A DNA stretch of 20,613 nucleotides from UBA3824 sp017541145. Lineage in GTDB: Bacteria > Bacteroidota > Bacteroidia > Bacteroidales > UBA3824. Of this stretch, positions 15,247 through 20,613 are shown piece by piece (the first letter of the stretch is position 1; the number at the start of each line of letters is the position of its first letter). The position numbers and the translations under genes are program-made. Location: the NCBI GenBank assembly GCA_947168365.1, contig CAMVLO010000064.1, positions 1-20,613 on the forward strand. The letters run 5' to 3'. The notes beneath the pieces are model-generated. The model ran no database searches, was not told where the DNA came from, and saw only the letters and a program-made list of their open reading frames with translations.

Positions 15247-16278
15247 TTATACGAACTTTTGACATCCTCTCCATACTAAATGCCACATCTTCCACGGTAT
15301 CATCCATAAAACATGATTCGGATAGTGTCTAACCATTACCCAGTAACGTTTGAAACTGTTGCGTTTCAATTCACCGCCTTTACGTTGCTTACCGAAATTG
15401 CCGGCATTATAAATTTCGTTGAGCAGAAATTTACCTTCTTTTGGGTTCGGTTCACATAAAATATATTGTTTATCCAATCCTAAAGCTTCGATAAGTACAT
15501 ACATCATTGCGCCAAGAAACTTCTCCAAACCAAAGTTCCTTATTTCTGACAATATTTCGTTGTGTTTTTCTTTCGGTAGATTTTGCAAGATATAGTAATA
15601 ATCAACAATATGACGAAAGCCAATTCCTTCTTCAAGCAAATGATGAAACGTATGAGCCAATGAATGAACCGCTTCAAATTCTATTGACGGATAGTTGAAT
15701 CCAATTTCCCGTGATTTCATAGCATCAGCTTTCTTACTTGTAAAGAAATGTTGTAATCTTCTGTTATATATCGGATTGTACAACCATGAAGGATAAAAAT
15801 GTATTTCAACTTCTATATCTTTGAAGATTTCCACTTCTGTGTGATGCCAAAATATCTTACCGATTTTATATTCGGAACTAAGTTTTTTTGTAACATCTTT
15901 GCGATTTCCGTCAACCCATAAATCGATGTCGCCGCCTTGACGTCGTAACGGGTTAGGATATAGTTGAGCTATTCCAACGCCCTTCAGTACACATGATTTA
16001 AAGCCTAACTCTTGGAATTTTTGAGTCAGTTCAGTAGCCTTTTTTTGTTGTATTATAGAGAATTGTTCTAAGGCAGTTGTTAATAACTTCCATTTGAACA
16101 TTAATTTTTGCGGAGGTTGTTGTTCGGTTGGTAATTTTTCTATACCAGACATTATAAGTCCGGACACTGTTTGACGTTTTGTTTCTTTAAACAATTTGCG
16201 CCATTCCTCTTCGATAATTTCAGGCGGAATGGCGCAAGAGCCTATTGAAAATTTTAGAAGTGATAAAAATTGTTTCAT
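15247..16278 (-). CDS. Nucleotidyltransferase-fold protein (NTP_transf_5 type)
   Basis: A 343-residue protein of the uncharacterised nucleotidyltransferase family (PF14907 type). Motifs are VLKGVGIAQLYPNPLRRQGGDIDLWV at about 97-122 (broken here as LKG at 98-100, YPNPLRRQ at 107-114 and GDIDLWV at 116-122, with D117 and D119 as metal ligands) and a later acidic strand EVEIHF (E156/E158) that would supply the third carboxylate. A His-rich helix AHTFHHLLEEGIGFRHIVDYY follows. It has no membrane segment. Relatives are common in exopolysaccharide and capsule regions of Bacteroidales, and a WecG/TagA glycosyltransferase lies 3.6 kb upstream on the same strand, which supports a link to polysaccharide synthesis. 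The substrate is unknown. The gene begins 64 bp after the stop of rpn copy A, with no obvious promoter or terminator between, so read-through from that copy is possible. Confidence 0.85.
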   Translation of the reverse strand: MKQFLSLLKFSIGSCAIPPEIIEEEWRKLFKETKRQTVSGLIMSGIEKLPTEQQPPQKLMFKWKLLTTALEQFSIIQQKKATELTQKFQELGFKSCVLKGVGIAQLYPNPLRRQGGDIDLWVDGNRKDVTKKLSSEYKIGKIFWHHTEVEIFKDIEVEIHFYPSWLYNPIYNRRLQHFFTSKKADAMKSREIGFNYPSIEFEAVHSLAHTFHHLLEEGIGFRHIVDYYYILQNLPKEKHNEILSEIRNFGLEKFLGAMMYVLIEALGLDKQYILCEPNPKEGKFLLNEIYNAGNFGKQRKGGELKRNSFKRYWVMVRHYPNHVLWMIPWKMWHLVWRGCQKFV

Positions 16279-16342
16279 TCTAACTTATTTCATCTTAGTT
16301 TTTGTTAGTTGATTTTAACATTTCTTTGTTAATAAAATCATA

Positions 16343-17320
16343 CTAATCAAGTAGTTTGTTTAATTGTTCCATCGGAATATTTATTTTTTCTGAAATATCT
16401 TTTCTCGAAAGTCCCATTGAAAACAATGTTTTGACTAAAGTTGACAACTGTTCGTCTTTTTGTGACAATTGTTCATCTTTTTGAGACAACTGCTTTTTTT
16501 GTTCCTCTAACTTTTCTTTTTGTTCTTCAACGATTTCTTCCAATTCGACTCTATCTTCAATGTCGGAAGCGTATTCGTCCTCAATTTCCATTGCCATTTT
16601 AATTTCTCTATCAGCAACAGCTTTCGCCAACTGCTTAACTATTGTGTTATAACCGTCCGACTTGTTATTCAAATCGTTTAACATCAGATAGTGTTCATTA
16701 TTTGGCATGATATTGCTTTGATCAAAAATTTCCAAAATTTCTTCAACCTTAGTACGTGCGTTTTTCCTCAAATACGGGATTTGTACCACGATTGAATTAT
16801 GTGACAAATATTTGAAAAACGGATTGAGTTCTGCTTTTTCAATTGGCTCACCTAAAACATCTGTCGCTTTTGGAGAGTAGTAAATAACCGGTTCAGTTAC
16901 ATCTTCCAACGGATGTCCCAAGAAATAAATAGCGATTATATGAATCGGAGTTTCTACAATTTCTTCAACCTCTTCGTTTTTACGGTTTTTCTTTTTAATT
17001 GTTTTAGTTTCATAAGCTTCAGTATCATAAAGTCTTGAAAGATAGCGTCTAAACCGTACAATTTCAGTAACTTTTTCAGCTTTTTGAACCTCGATGCTAA
17101 CCATTTCAAAACTACCGTCATTTTTCTTAACCTTAGCCAAAAAATCAAGACGTAAAATTCCGAATCCTTTCAAATTGGCGCGCACAAGTTCATTGTGAAT
17201 CAAATCTACTTCTACGATTTCAACATTCAACAATGCGCCAAGCAGTATCATGCAAACCTTTCTGTTCTGCATCATATACTTAAAAACGGAATCATATATC
17301 GGATTAGCAATCTGTATCAT
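16343..17320 (-). CDS. Rpn/PDDEXK_2-family nuclease, copy A (325 aa, two heptads)
   Basis: First of three tandem paralogues of the PD-(D/E)XK family that includes Rpn recombination-promoting nucleases and the PDDEXK_2 'transposase' annotation. Core features: NPIYDSVFKYMM at 6-17, catalytic D59 in RLDFLAK, and E77-V-Q79 in SIEVQ (the E-x-Q variant usual for the family). Then come a basic segment (109-115), an acidic coiled coil (about 236-290), two exact QLSQKDE heptads (277-290), and a conserved tail SMGLSRKDISEKINIPMEQL resembling a small HTH. Residues 1-271 are identical to copies B and C. Its last codons and 3' flank differ from those of B and C, so this is the outer boundary of the duplication. 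Methionines at 242 and 244 follow an A-rich stretch and could start an 84-residue C-terminal product. Its promoter is at 17342-17372. Enterobacterial Rpn proteins are DNA endonucleases linked to recombination and phage defence; the role here is inferred. Confidence 0.9.
   Translation of the reverse strand: MIQIANPIYDSVFKYMMQNRKVCMILLGALLNVEIVEVDLIHNELVRANLKGFGILRLDFLAKVKKNDGSFEMVSIEVQKAEKVTEIVRFRRYLSRLYDTEAYETKTIKKKNRKNEEVEEIVETPIHIIAIYFLGHPLEDVTEPVIYYSPKATDVLGEPIEKAELNPFFKYLSHNSIVVQIPYLRKNARTKVEEILEIFDQSNIMPNNEHYLMLNDLNNKSDGYNTIVKQLAKAVADREIKMAMEIEDEYASDIEDRVELEEIVEEQKEKLEEQKKQLSQKDEQLSQKDEQLSTLVKTLFSMGLSRKDISEKINIPMEQLNKLLD
16451..16492 (-). repeat. 21-bp heptad-coding repeat, two units (copy A)
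   Basis: Two 21-bp units (16451-16471 and 16472-16492) each encode QLSQKDE on the minus strand. They differ at a few third positions. The number of units differs in the neighbouring paralogue B (four), and copy C lacks the unit. Confidence 0.9.
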
Positions 17321-17341
17321 AGTAAATTATTTTCTTTGTTG

Positions 17342-17372
17342 CAAAGATAAAAAATATTTTGTTAAATTCAAA
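17342..17372 (-). promoter_or_regulatory. Consensus promoter of rpn copy A
   Basis: On the minus strand TTTG (17369-17372), a 19-bp spacer and TATCTTTG (17342-17349) match the Bacteroidota consensus. The ATG follows 21 bp after the -7 element, giving a very short leader. Confidence 0.88.
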
Positions 17373-17387
17373 TATAAAAACACCAAA

Positions 17388-17422
17388 CCCCTGACGAAAT
17401 AGAGTTTATCATTCGACAGGGG
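17388..17422 (-). terminator. Hairpin between rpn copies B and A, likely terminator of copy B
   Basis: CCCCTG-A-CGAA (17388-17398) pairs with TTCG-A-CAGGGG (17412-17422) with one internal A-A mismatch. The stem can be extended by outer CCAA/TTGG. On the minus strand it is followed by TTTGGTGTTTTTATATTTG, a broken T tract. The same hairpin occurs at 18561 and, in a variant form, at 19832. Confidence 0.72.
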
Positions 17423-17473
17423 CTTGGATGAGGATTATATTGAATATTGGTTTATTTTGTTAATATGCTCATT

Positions 17474-18493
17474 CTAATCGAGCAGTTTGTTTAATTGTTC
17501 CATCGGAATATTTATTTTTTCTGAAATATCTTTTCTTGAAAGTCCCATTGAAAACAATGTTTTGACTAAAGTTGATAATTGTTCATCTTTTTGTGACAAT
17601 TGTTCATTTTTTTGAGACAATTGTTCATTTTTTTGAGACAATTGTTCATCTTTTTGAGATAACTGCTTTTTTTGTTCCTCTAACTTTTCTTTTTGTTCTT
17701 CAACGATTTCTTCCAATTCGACTCTATCTTCAATGTCGGAAGCGTATTCGTCCTCAATTTCCATTGCCATTTTAATTTCTCTATCAGCAACAGCTTTCGC
17801 CAACTGCTTAACTATTGTGTTATAACCGTCCGACTTGTTATTCAAATCGTTTAACATCAGATAGTGTTCATTATTTGGCATGATATTGCTTTGATCAAAA
17901 ATTTCCAAAATTTCTTCAACCTTAGTACGTGCGTTTTTCCTCAAATACGGGATTTGTACCACGATTGAATTATGTGACAAATATTTGAAAAACGGATTGA
18001 GTTCTGCTTTTTCAATTGGCTCACCTAAAACATCTGTCGCTTTTGGAGAGTAGTAAATAACCGGTTCAGTTACATCTTCCAACGGATGTCCCAAGAAATA
18101 AATAGCGATTATATGAATCGGAGTTTCTACAATTTCTTCAACCTCTTCGTTTTTACGGTTTTTCTTTTTAATTGTTTTAGTTTCATAAGCTTCAGTATCA
18201 TAAAGTCTTGAAAGATAGCGTCTAAACCGTACAATTTCAGTAACTTTTTCAGCTTTTTGAACCTCGATGCTAACCATTTCAAAACTACCGTCATTTTTCT
18301 TAACCTTAGCCAAAAAATCAAGACGTAAAATTCCGAATCCTTTCAAATTGGCGCGCACAAGTTCATTGTGAATCAAATCTACTTCTACGATTTCAACATT
18401 CAACAATGCGCCAAGCAGTATCATGCAAACCTTTCTGTTCTGCATCATATACTTAAAAACGGAATCATATATCGGATTAGCAATCTGTATCAT
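17474..18493 (-). CDS. Rpn/PDDEXK_2-family nuclease, copy B (339 aa, four heptads)
   Basis: Second tandem paralogue, with the same core as copy A (D59, E77-x-Q79) and identical to it in residues 1-276. It has two additional heptads, so the repeat reads QLSQKDE, QLSQKNE, QLSQKNE, QLSQKDE (residues 277-304) before the same C-terminal tail. The two middle units carry Asn in place of Asp, which marks them as the expanded pair. The DNA upstream, 153 bp holding promoter and hairpin, is identical by eye to that of copy A. The internal ATG at 17768-17770 would give a 98-residue C-terminal product. Near-absence of synonymous change from copies A and C means very recent duplication or ongoing gene conversion. 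No inverted repeats or target duplications of an insertion sequence were seen around it. Confidence 0.9.
   Translation of the reverse strand: MIQIANPIYDSVFKYMMQNRKVCMILLGALLNVEIVEVDLIHNELVRANLKGFGILRLDFLAKVKKNDGSFEMVSIEVQKAEKVTEIVRFRRYLSRLYDTEAYETKTIKKKNRKNEEVEEIVETPIHIIAIYFLGHPLEDVTEPVIYYSPKATDVLGEPIEKAELNPFFKYLSHNSIVVQIPYLRKNARTKVEEILEIFDQSNIMPNNEHYLMLNDLNNKSDGYNTIVKQLAKAVADREIKMAMEIEDEYASDIEDRVELEEIVEEQKEKLEEQKKQLSQKDEQLSQKNEQLSQKNEQLSQKDEQLSTLVKTLFSMGLSRKDISEKINIPMEQLNKLLD
17582..17665 (-). repeat. 21-bp heptad-coding repeat, four units (copy B)
   Basis: Four contiguous 21-bp units start at 17582, 17603, 17624 and 17645 and encode QLSQK(D/N)E on the minus strand. The two middle units share the TTCATTTTTTTGAGACAATTG form. 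This is 42 bp longer than in copy A and accounts exactly for the 14 extra residues. Confidence 0.92.
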
Positions 18494-18514
18494 AGTAAAT
18501 TATTTTCTTTGTTG

Positions 18515-18545
18515 CAAAGATAAAAAATATTTTGTTAAATTCAAA
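18515..18545 (-). promoter_or_regulatory. Consensus promoter of rpn copy B
   Basis: Identical to the copy A promoter: TTTG (18542-18545), a 19-bp spacer, and TATCTTTG (18515-18522), 21 bp before the ATG. Confidence 0.88.
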
Positions 18546-18560
18546 TATAAAAACACCAAA

Positions 18561-18595
18561 CCCCTGACGAAATAGAGTTTATCATTCGACAGGGG
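18561..18595 (-). terminator. Hairpin between rpn copies C and B, likely terminator of copy C
   Basis: Same sequence as the hairpin at 17388-17422 (CCCCTGACGAA paired with TTCGACAGGGG). It lies 52 bp beyond the copy C stop codon and just upstream of the copy B promoter, so copies may be insulated from each other. Confidence 0.72.
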
Positions 18596-18646
18596 CTTGG
18601 ATGAGGATTATATTGAATATTGGTTTATTTTGTTAATATGCTCATT

Positions 18647-19582
18647 CTAATCGAGCAGTTTGTTTAATTGTTCCATCGGAATATTTATTTTTTCTGAAAT
18701 ATCTTTTCTTGAAAGTCCCATTGAAAACAATGTTTTGACTAAGGCGGACAATTGCGCATCTTTTTCTGCTAACTTTTCTTTTTGTTCTTCAACGATTTCT
18801 TCCAATTCAACTCTATCTTCAATGTCGGAAGCGTATTCATCCTCAATTTCCATTGCCATTTTAATTTCTCTATCAGCAACAGCTTTCGCCAACTGCTTAA
18901 CTATTGTGTTATAACCGTCCGACTTGTTATTCAAATCGTTTAACATCAGATAGTGTTCATTATTTGGCATGATATTGCTTTGATCAAAAATTTCCAAAAT
19001 TTCTTCAACCTTAGTACGTGCGTTTTTCCTCAAATACGGGATTTGTACCACGATTGAATTATGTGACAAATATTTGAAAAACGGATTGAGTTCTGCTTTT
19101 TCAATTGGCTCACCTAAAACATCTGTCGCTTTTGGAGAGTAGTAAATAACCGGTTCAGTTACATCTTCCAACGGATGTCCCAAGAAATAAATAGCGATTA
19201 TATGAATCGGAGTTTCTACAATTTCTTCAACCTCTTCGTTTTTACGGTTTTTCTTTTTAATTGTTTTAGTTTCATAAGCTTCAGTATCATAAAGTCTTGA
19301 AAGATAGCGTCTAAACCGTACAATTTCAGTAACTTTTTCAGCTTTTTGAACCTCGATGCTAACCATTTCAAAACTACCGTCATTTTTCTTAACCTTAGCC
19401 AAAAAATCAAGACGTAAAATTCCGAATCCTTTCAAATTGGCGCGCACAAGTTCATTGTGAATCAAATCTACTTCTACGATTTCAACATTCAACAATGCGC
19501 CAAGCAGTATCATGCAAACCTTTCTGTTCTGCATCATATACTTAAAAACGGAATCATATATCGGATTAGCAATCTGTATCAT
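18647..19582 (-). CDS. Rpn/PDDEXK_2-family nuclease, copy C (311 aa, shortened coiled coil)
   Basis: Third tandem paralogue and the first in transcription order. Residues 1-271 are identical to copies A and B, with catalytic D59 and E77-x-Q79. The coiled coil then reads KLAEKDAQLSALV in place of the QLSQKDE heptads, making it exactly 14 residues (two heptads) shorter than copy A. Synonymous differences from A and B seen by eye cluster next to this variable stretch (near 18809 and 18839). Its upstream region is unlike that of A and B: a minus-strand TATTTTTG at 19602-19609 could be the -7 element, and a 12-bp inverted repeat lies just behind it, so its regulation may differ. The internal ATG at 18857-18859 would give a 70-residue C-terminal product. 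Confidence 0.9.
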   Translation of the reverse strand: MIQIANPIYDSVFKYMMQNRKVCMILLGALLNVEIVEVDLIHNELVRANLKGFGILRLDFLAKVKKNDGSFEMVSIEVQKAEKVTEIVRFRRYLSRLYDTEAYETKTIKKKNRKNEEVEEIVETPIHIIAIYFLGHPLEDVTEPVIYYSPKATDVLGEPIEKAELNPFFKYLSHNSIVVQIPYLRKNARTKVEEILEIFDQSNIMPNNEHYLMLNDLNNKSDGYNTIVKQLAKAVADREIKMAMEIEDEYASDIEDRVELEEIVEEQKEKLAEKDAQLSALVKTLFSMGLSRKDISEKINIPMEQLNKLLD

Positions 19583-19610
19583 AATTTTGTTTTTTACAAA
19601 TCAAAAATAA

Positions 19611-19653
19611 TTTGAAGTATAAACGAAAAACTTCCAAAATGTTATACTTCAAA
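19611..19653. repeat. Perfect 12-bp inverted repeat upstream of rpn copy C
   Basis: TTTGAAGTATAA (19611-19622) and its exact complement (19642-19653) are 19 bp apart. They lie 28 bp before the copy C ATG, next to a possible -7 element (19602-19609). It could be an operator or a leader stem-loop. The rest of the 305-bp gene-free stretch 19583-19887 is very AT-rich and, apart from the terminator at 19832, shows only a further possible -7 sequence (TATTTTTG, minus strand, 19771-19778). Confidence 0.7.
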
Positions 19654-19831
19654 CCGCTTGCATGTTAGTCAACGAAAAAATGTTTTGCAATTTTGTCGAT
19701 AAAAAACAGCTAAATATTACATTTTATCTTATAAACTGTCAGTCTTAATTTTCTATTTTTTGTTATTGTGCAAAAATAACAATTTTTTTCCTTTATCGAT
19801 TTTTTTTGATTTTATTTATAACAAAAAAAAT

Positions 19832-19866
19832 CCCCTGACGAAATAGAATTTTCCATTCGACAGGGG
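19832..19866 (-). terminator. Terminator of the WecG/TagA-type gene
   Basis: The hairpin CCCCTG-A-CGAA (19832-19842) with TTCG-A-CAGGGG (19856-19866) is followed on the minus strand by ATTTTTTTTTG, an uninterrupted T run. It is a variant of the two hairpins in the rpn array, with a slightly different loop. It lies 21 bp beyond the glycosyltransferase stop codon. Confidence 0.85.
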
Positions 19867-19887
19867 ATTATCAGAGCTTATTGTGTA

Positions 19888-20613
19888 TTATTTATTTTTT
19901 GCTCTTCTACGTTCCTCCAGATATAATTTTGGCAATGTTCTCAAAATCCAAAAACATCTTTTAAGTTGTTTTTTGGGATCTTGTATTATTCTATATATAA
20001 ATTCAAGATGTAGTTTATGTATCCATTTGGGACATCTTTTTTCGCTTGTTCCGCTATAGAACTTGAATGCTGCGCCTACCCCAATCATCACGCCTTGCTC
20101 CAAATGAGGAAGAAGTAAGTTCATAAACTTTTCTTGTTTTGGAGCACCTAACGCTACCCATATAATTTTAGATTTATCTATATTCACCATATTTGCAATC
20201 TCTGGATAATCAAAGTCTTCTACATTGCGGAATGGTAACTCTACAAACTGCATATTGGTTACGTCAGGATTCATTTTCGATATTTCATGTTTTAAGCCAT
20301 CTAATATTTCTTGACTTGTTCCTAAGAACATCATTCTATACTTATGTGATGAAACTATATCTTTAAAAATTTCTGAGCCACAATATTGTTGATATTTTAT
20401 TCCGTAAATAGACTTTAAGTACAATGGCACCCAACTACTATCACAAATACTGAATATACTTCCATTTACAACTTTCAAATATTCAGGATCTCTATTTGCG
20501 ATATTCATCACCACGCCATCTGCCACACAGATATAACCTTTTTGTGTAGCCTCAATTGCTCGATGTACTTCTTGTTTATCGAATTCGTAGTTTATATTGA
20601 AGTATGTATTCAT
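19888..20613 (-). CDS. WecG/TagA/CpsF-family glycosyltransferase (GT26)
   Basis: A 241-residue enzyme whose ATG codon is the last three bases of the window, so a start further upstream cannot be excluded, although length and N-terminus (YFNINYEFDKQEV) fit the family. Family features: GYICVADGVVMNIANRDPEYLKVVNG at about 26-51 in the acceptor region (here seen as ADGVVMNIA and RDPEYLKV), ICDSSWVPLY with a conserved Asp near 58, GSEIF near 79, and IIWVALGAPKQEKFM near 149-163, the typical nucleotide-sugar-binding block, then GVGAAFKFYSGT. These enzymes add a second sugar (often an N-acetylated mannosamine or its uronate) to a lipid-linked sugar in teichoic acid, enterobacterial common antigen or capsule synthesis at the inner membrane face. 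In this phylum a capsule or exopolysaccharide role is likely. It ends with a strong terminator, so it is the last gene of its operon. Confidence 0.9.
   Translation of the reverse strand: MNTYFNINYEFDKQEVHRAIEATQKGYICVADGVVMNIANRDPEYLKVVNGSIFSICDSSWVPLYLKSIYGIKYQQYCGSEIFKDIVSSHKYRMMFLGTSQEILDGLKHEISKMNPDVTNMQFVELPFRNVEDFDYPEIANMVNIDKSKIIWVALGAPKQEKFMNLLLPHLEQGVMIGVGAAFKFYSGTSEKRCPKWIHKLHLEFIYRIIQDPKKQLKRCFWILRTLPKLYLEERRRAKNK

Larger units (their letters stand above)
16343..19582 (-). repeat. Tandem triplication of an rpn gene cassette
   Basis: Units are copy A plus 153 bp upstream (16343-17473, 1131 bp), copy B plus 153 bp (17474-18646, 1173 bp), and copy C (18647-19582). The two 153-bp spacers look identical and contain hairpin plus promoter. 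Unit lengths differ only through 21-bp heptad-coding repeats. The left flank of A and right flank of C diverge from the internal junctions. Confidence 0.92.

Noticed and set aside
17582..17665. Short direct repeats resembling a CRISPR array
   Set aside because: The 21-bp units are contiguous with no unique spacers and keep the reading frame, encoding coiled-coil heptads inside a nuclease gene.
16343..19582. Insertion sequence, since PDDEXK_2 proteins are often labelled transposase
   Set aside because: No terminal inverted repeats or target-site duplications were seen, and each copy has a normal promoter and hairpin. The label reflects a historical annotation of Rpn-like nucleases.

Overview
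The window is AT-rich DNA from a member of the Bacteroidota, most likely the order Bacteroidales. Three kinds of evidence agree. Several genes have the TTTG / TAnnTTTG promoter elements typical of this phylum and lack clear Shine-Dalgarno sites. There is a type IX secretion C-terminal sorting domain. The protein families (AAA-ATPase-like/PD-(D/E)XK fusions, Cache-HAMP-GAF proteins, OmpA proteins with QDSI-rich linkers) are also typical. The species cannot be told from this sequence.

Layout, left to right. Bases 1-434 hold the 3' end of a glyceraldehyde-3-phosphate dehydrogenase gene, closed by a strong terminator. A lone AAA-ATPase-like/nuclease gene (618-2345, +) with a consensus promoter converges on a Cache-HAMP-GAF membrane sensor (2460-4100, -). 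A methionine-type (CAT) tRNA at 4345-4418 has its own promoter and terminator. On the minus strand follow a secreted M28 zinc peptidase (5074-6354) and a small lipoprotein (4577-5005). On the plus strand an OmpA-type outer-membrane protein (6647-8266) and a 1764-residue beta-helix protein exported by type IX secretion (8303-13597) lie 36 bp apart and look like one operon. A 541-bp spacer (13598-14138) holds two near-identical terminators bracketing a degenerate tandem repeat of about 43 bp. The rest is on the minus strand: a patatin-like lipoprotein (14139-15062), an NTP_transf_5-type nucleotidyltransferase (15247-16278), three tandem Rpn/PDDEXK_2 nuclease genes (16343-19582), and a WecG/TagA/CpsF glycosyltransferase (19888-20613) that probably begins a polysaccharide locus running off the right edge.

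The most striking feature is the Rpn array. Three genes identical over their first 271 codons (about 813 bp, two synonymous changes seen) carry C-terminal coiled coils that differ by exact multiples of seven residues (311, 325 and 339 aa), from gain or loss of a 21-bp repeat. Copies A and B have identical consensus promoters, and all three have a related hairpin upstream. This resembles enterobacterial Rpn proteins, where the C-terminal helix varies in repeat number and a short C-terminal product made from an internal start acts as an antitoxin in phage defence. Suitably placed internal ATG codons exist here. The parallel is inference.

Other points of interest are a Cys replacing the peptidoglycan-binding Asp in the OmpA domain, the double beta-helix architecture of the giant secreted protein, the hidden ~43-bp repeat array, and a perfect 12-bp inverted repeat upstream of the third rpn gene.
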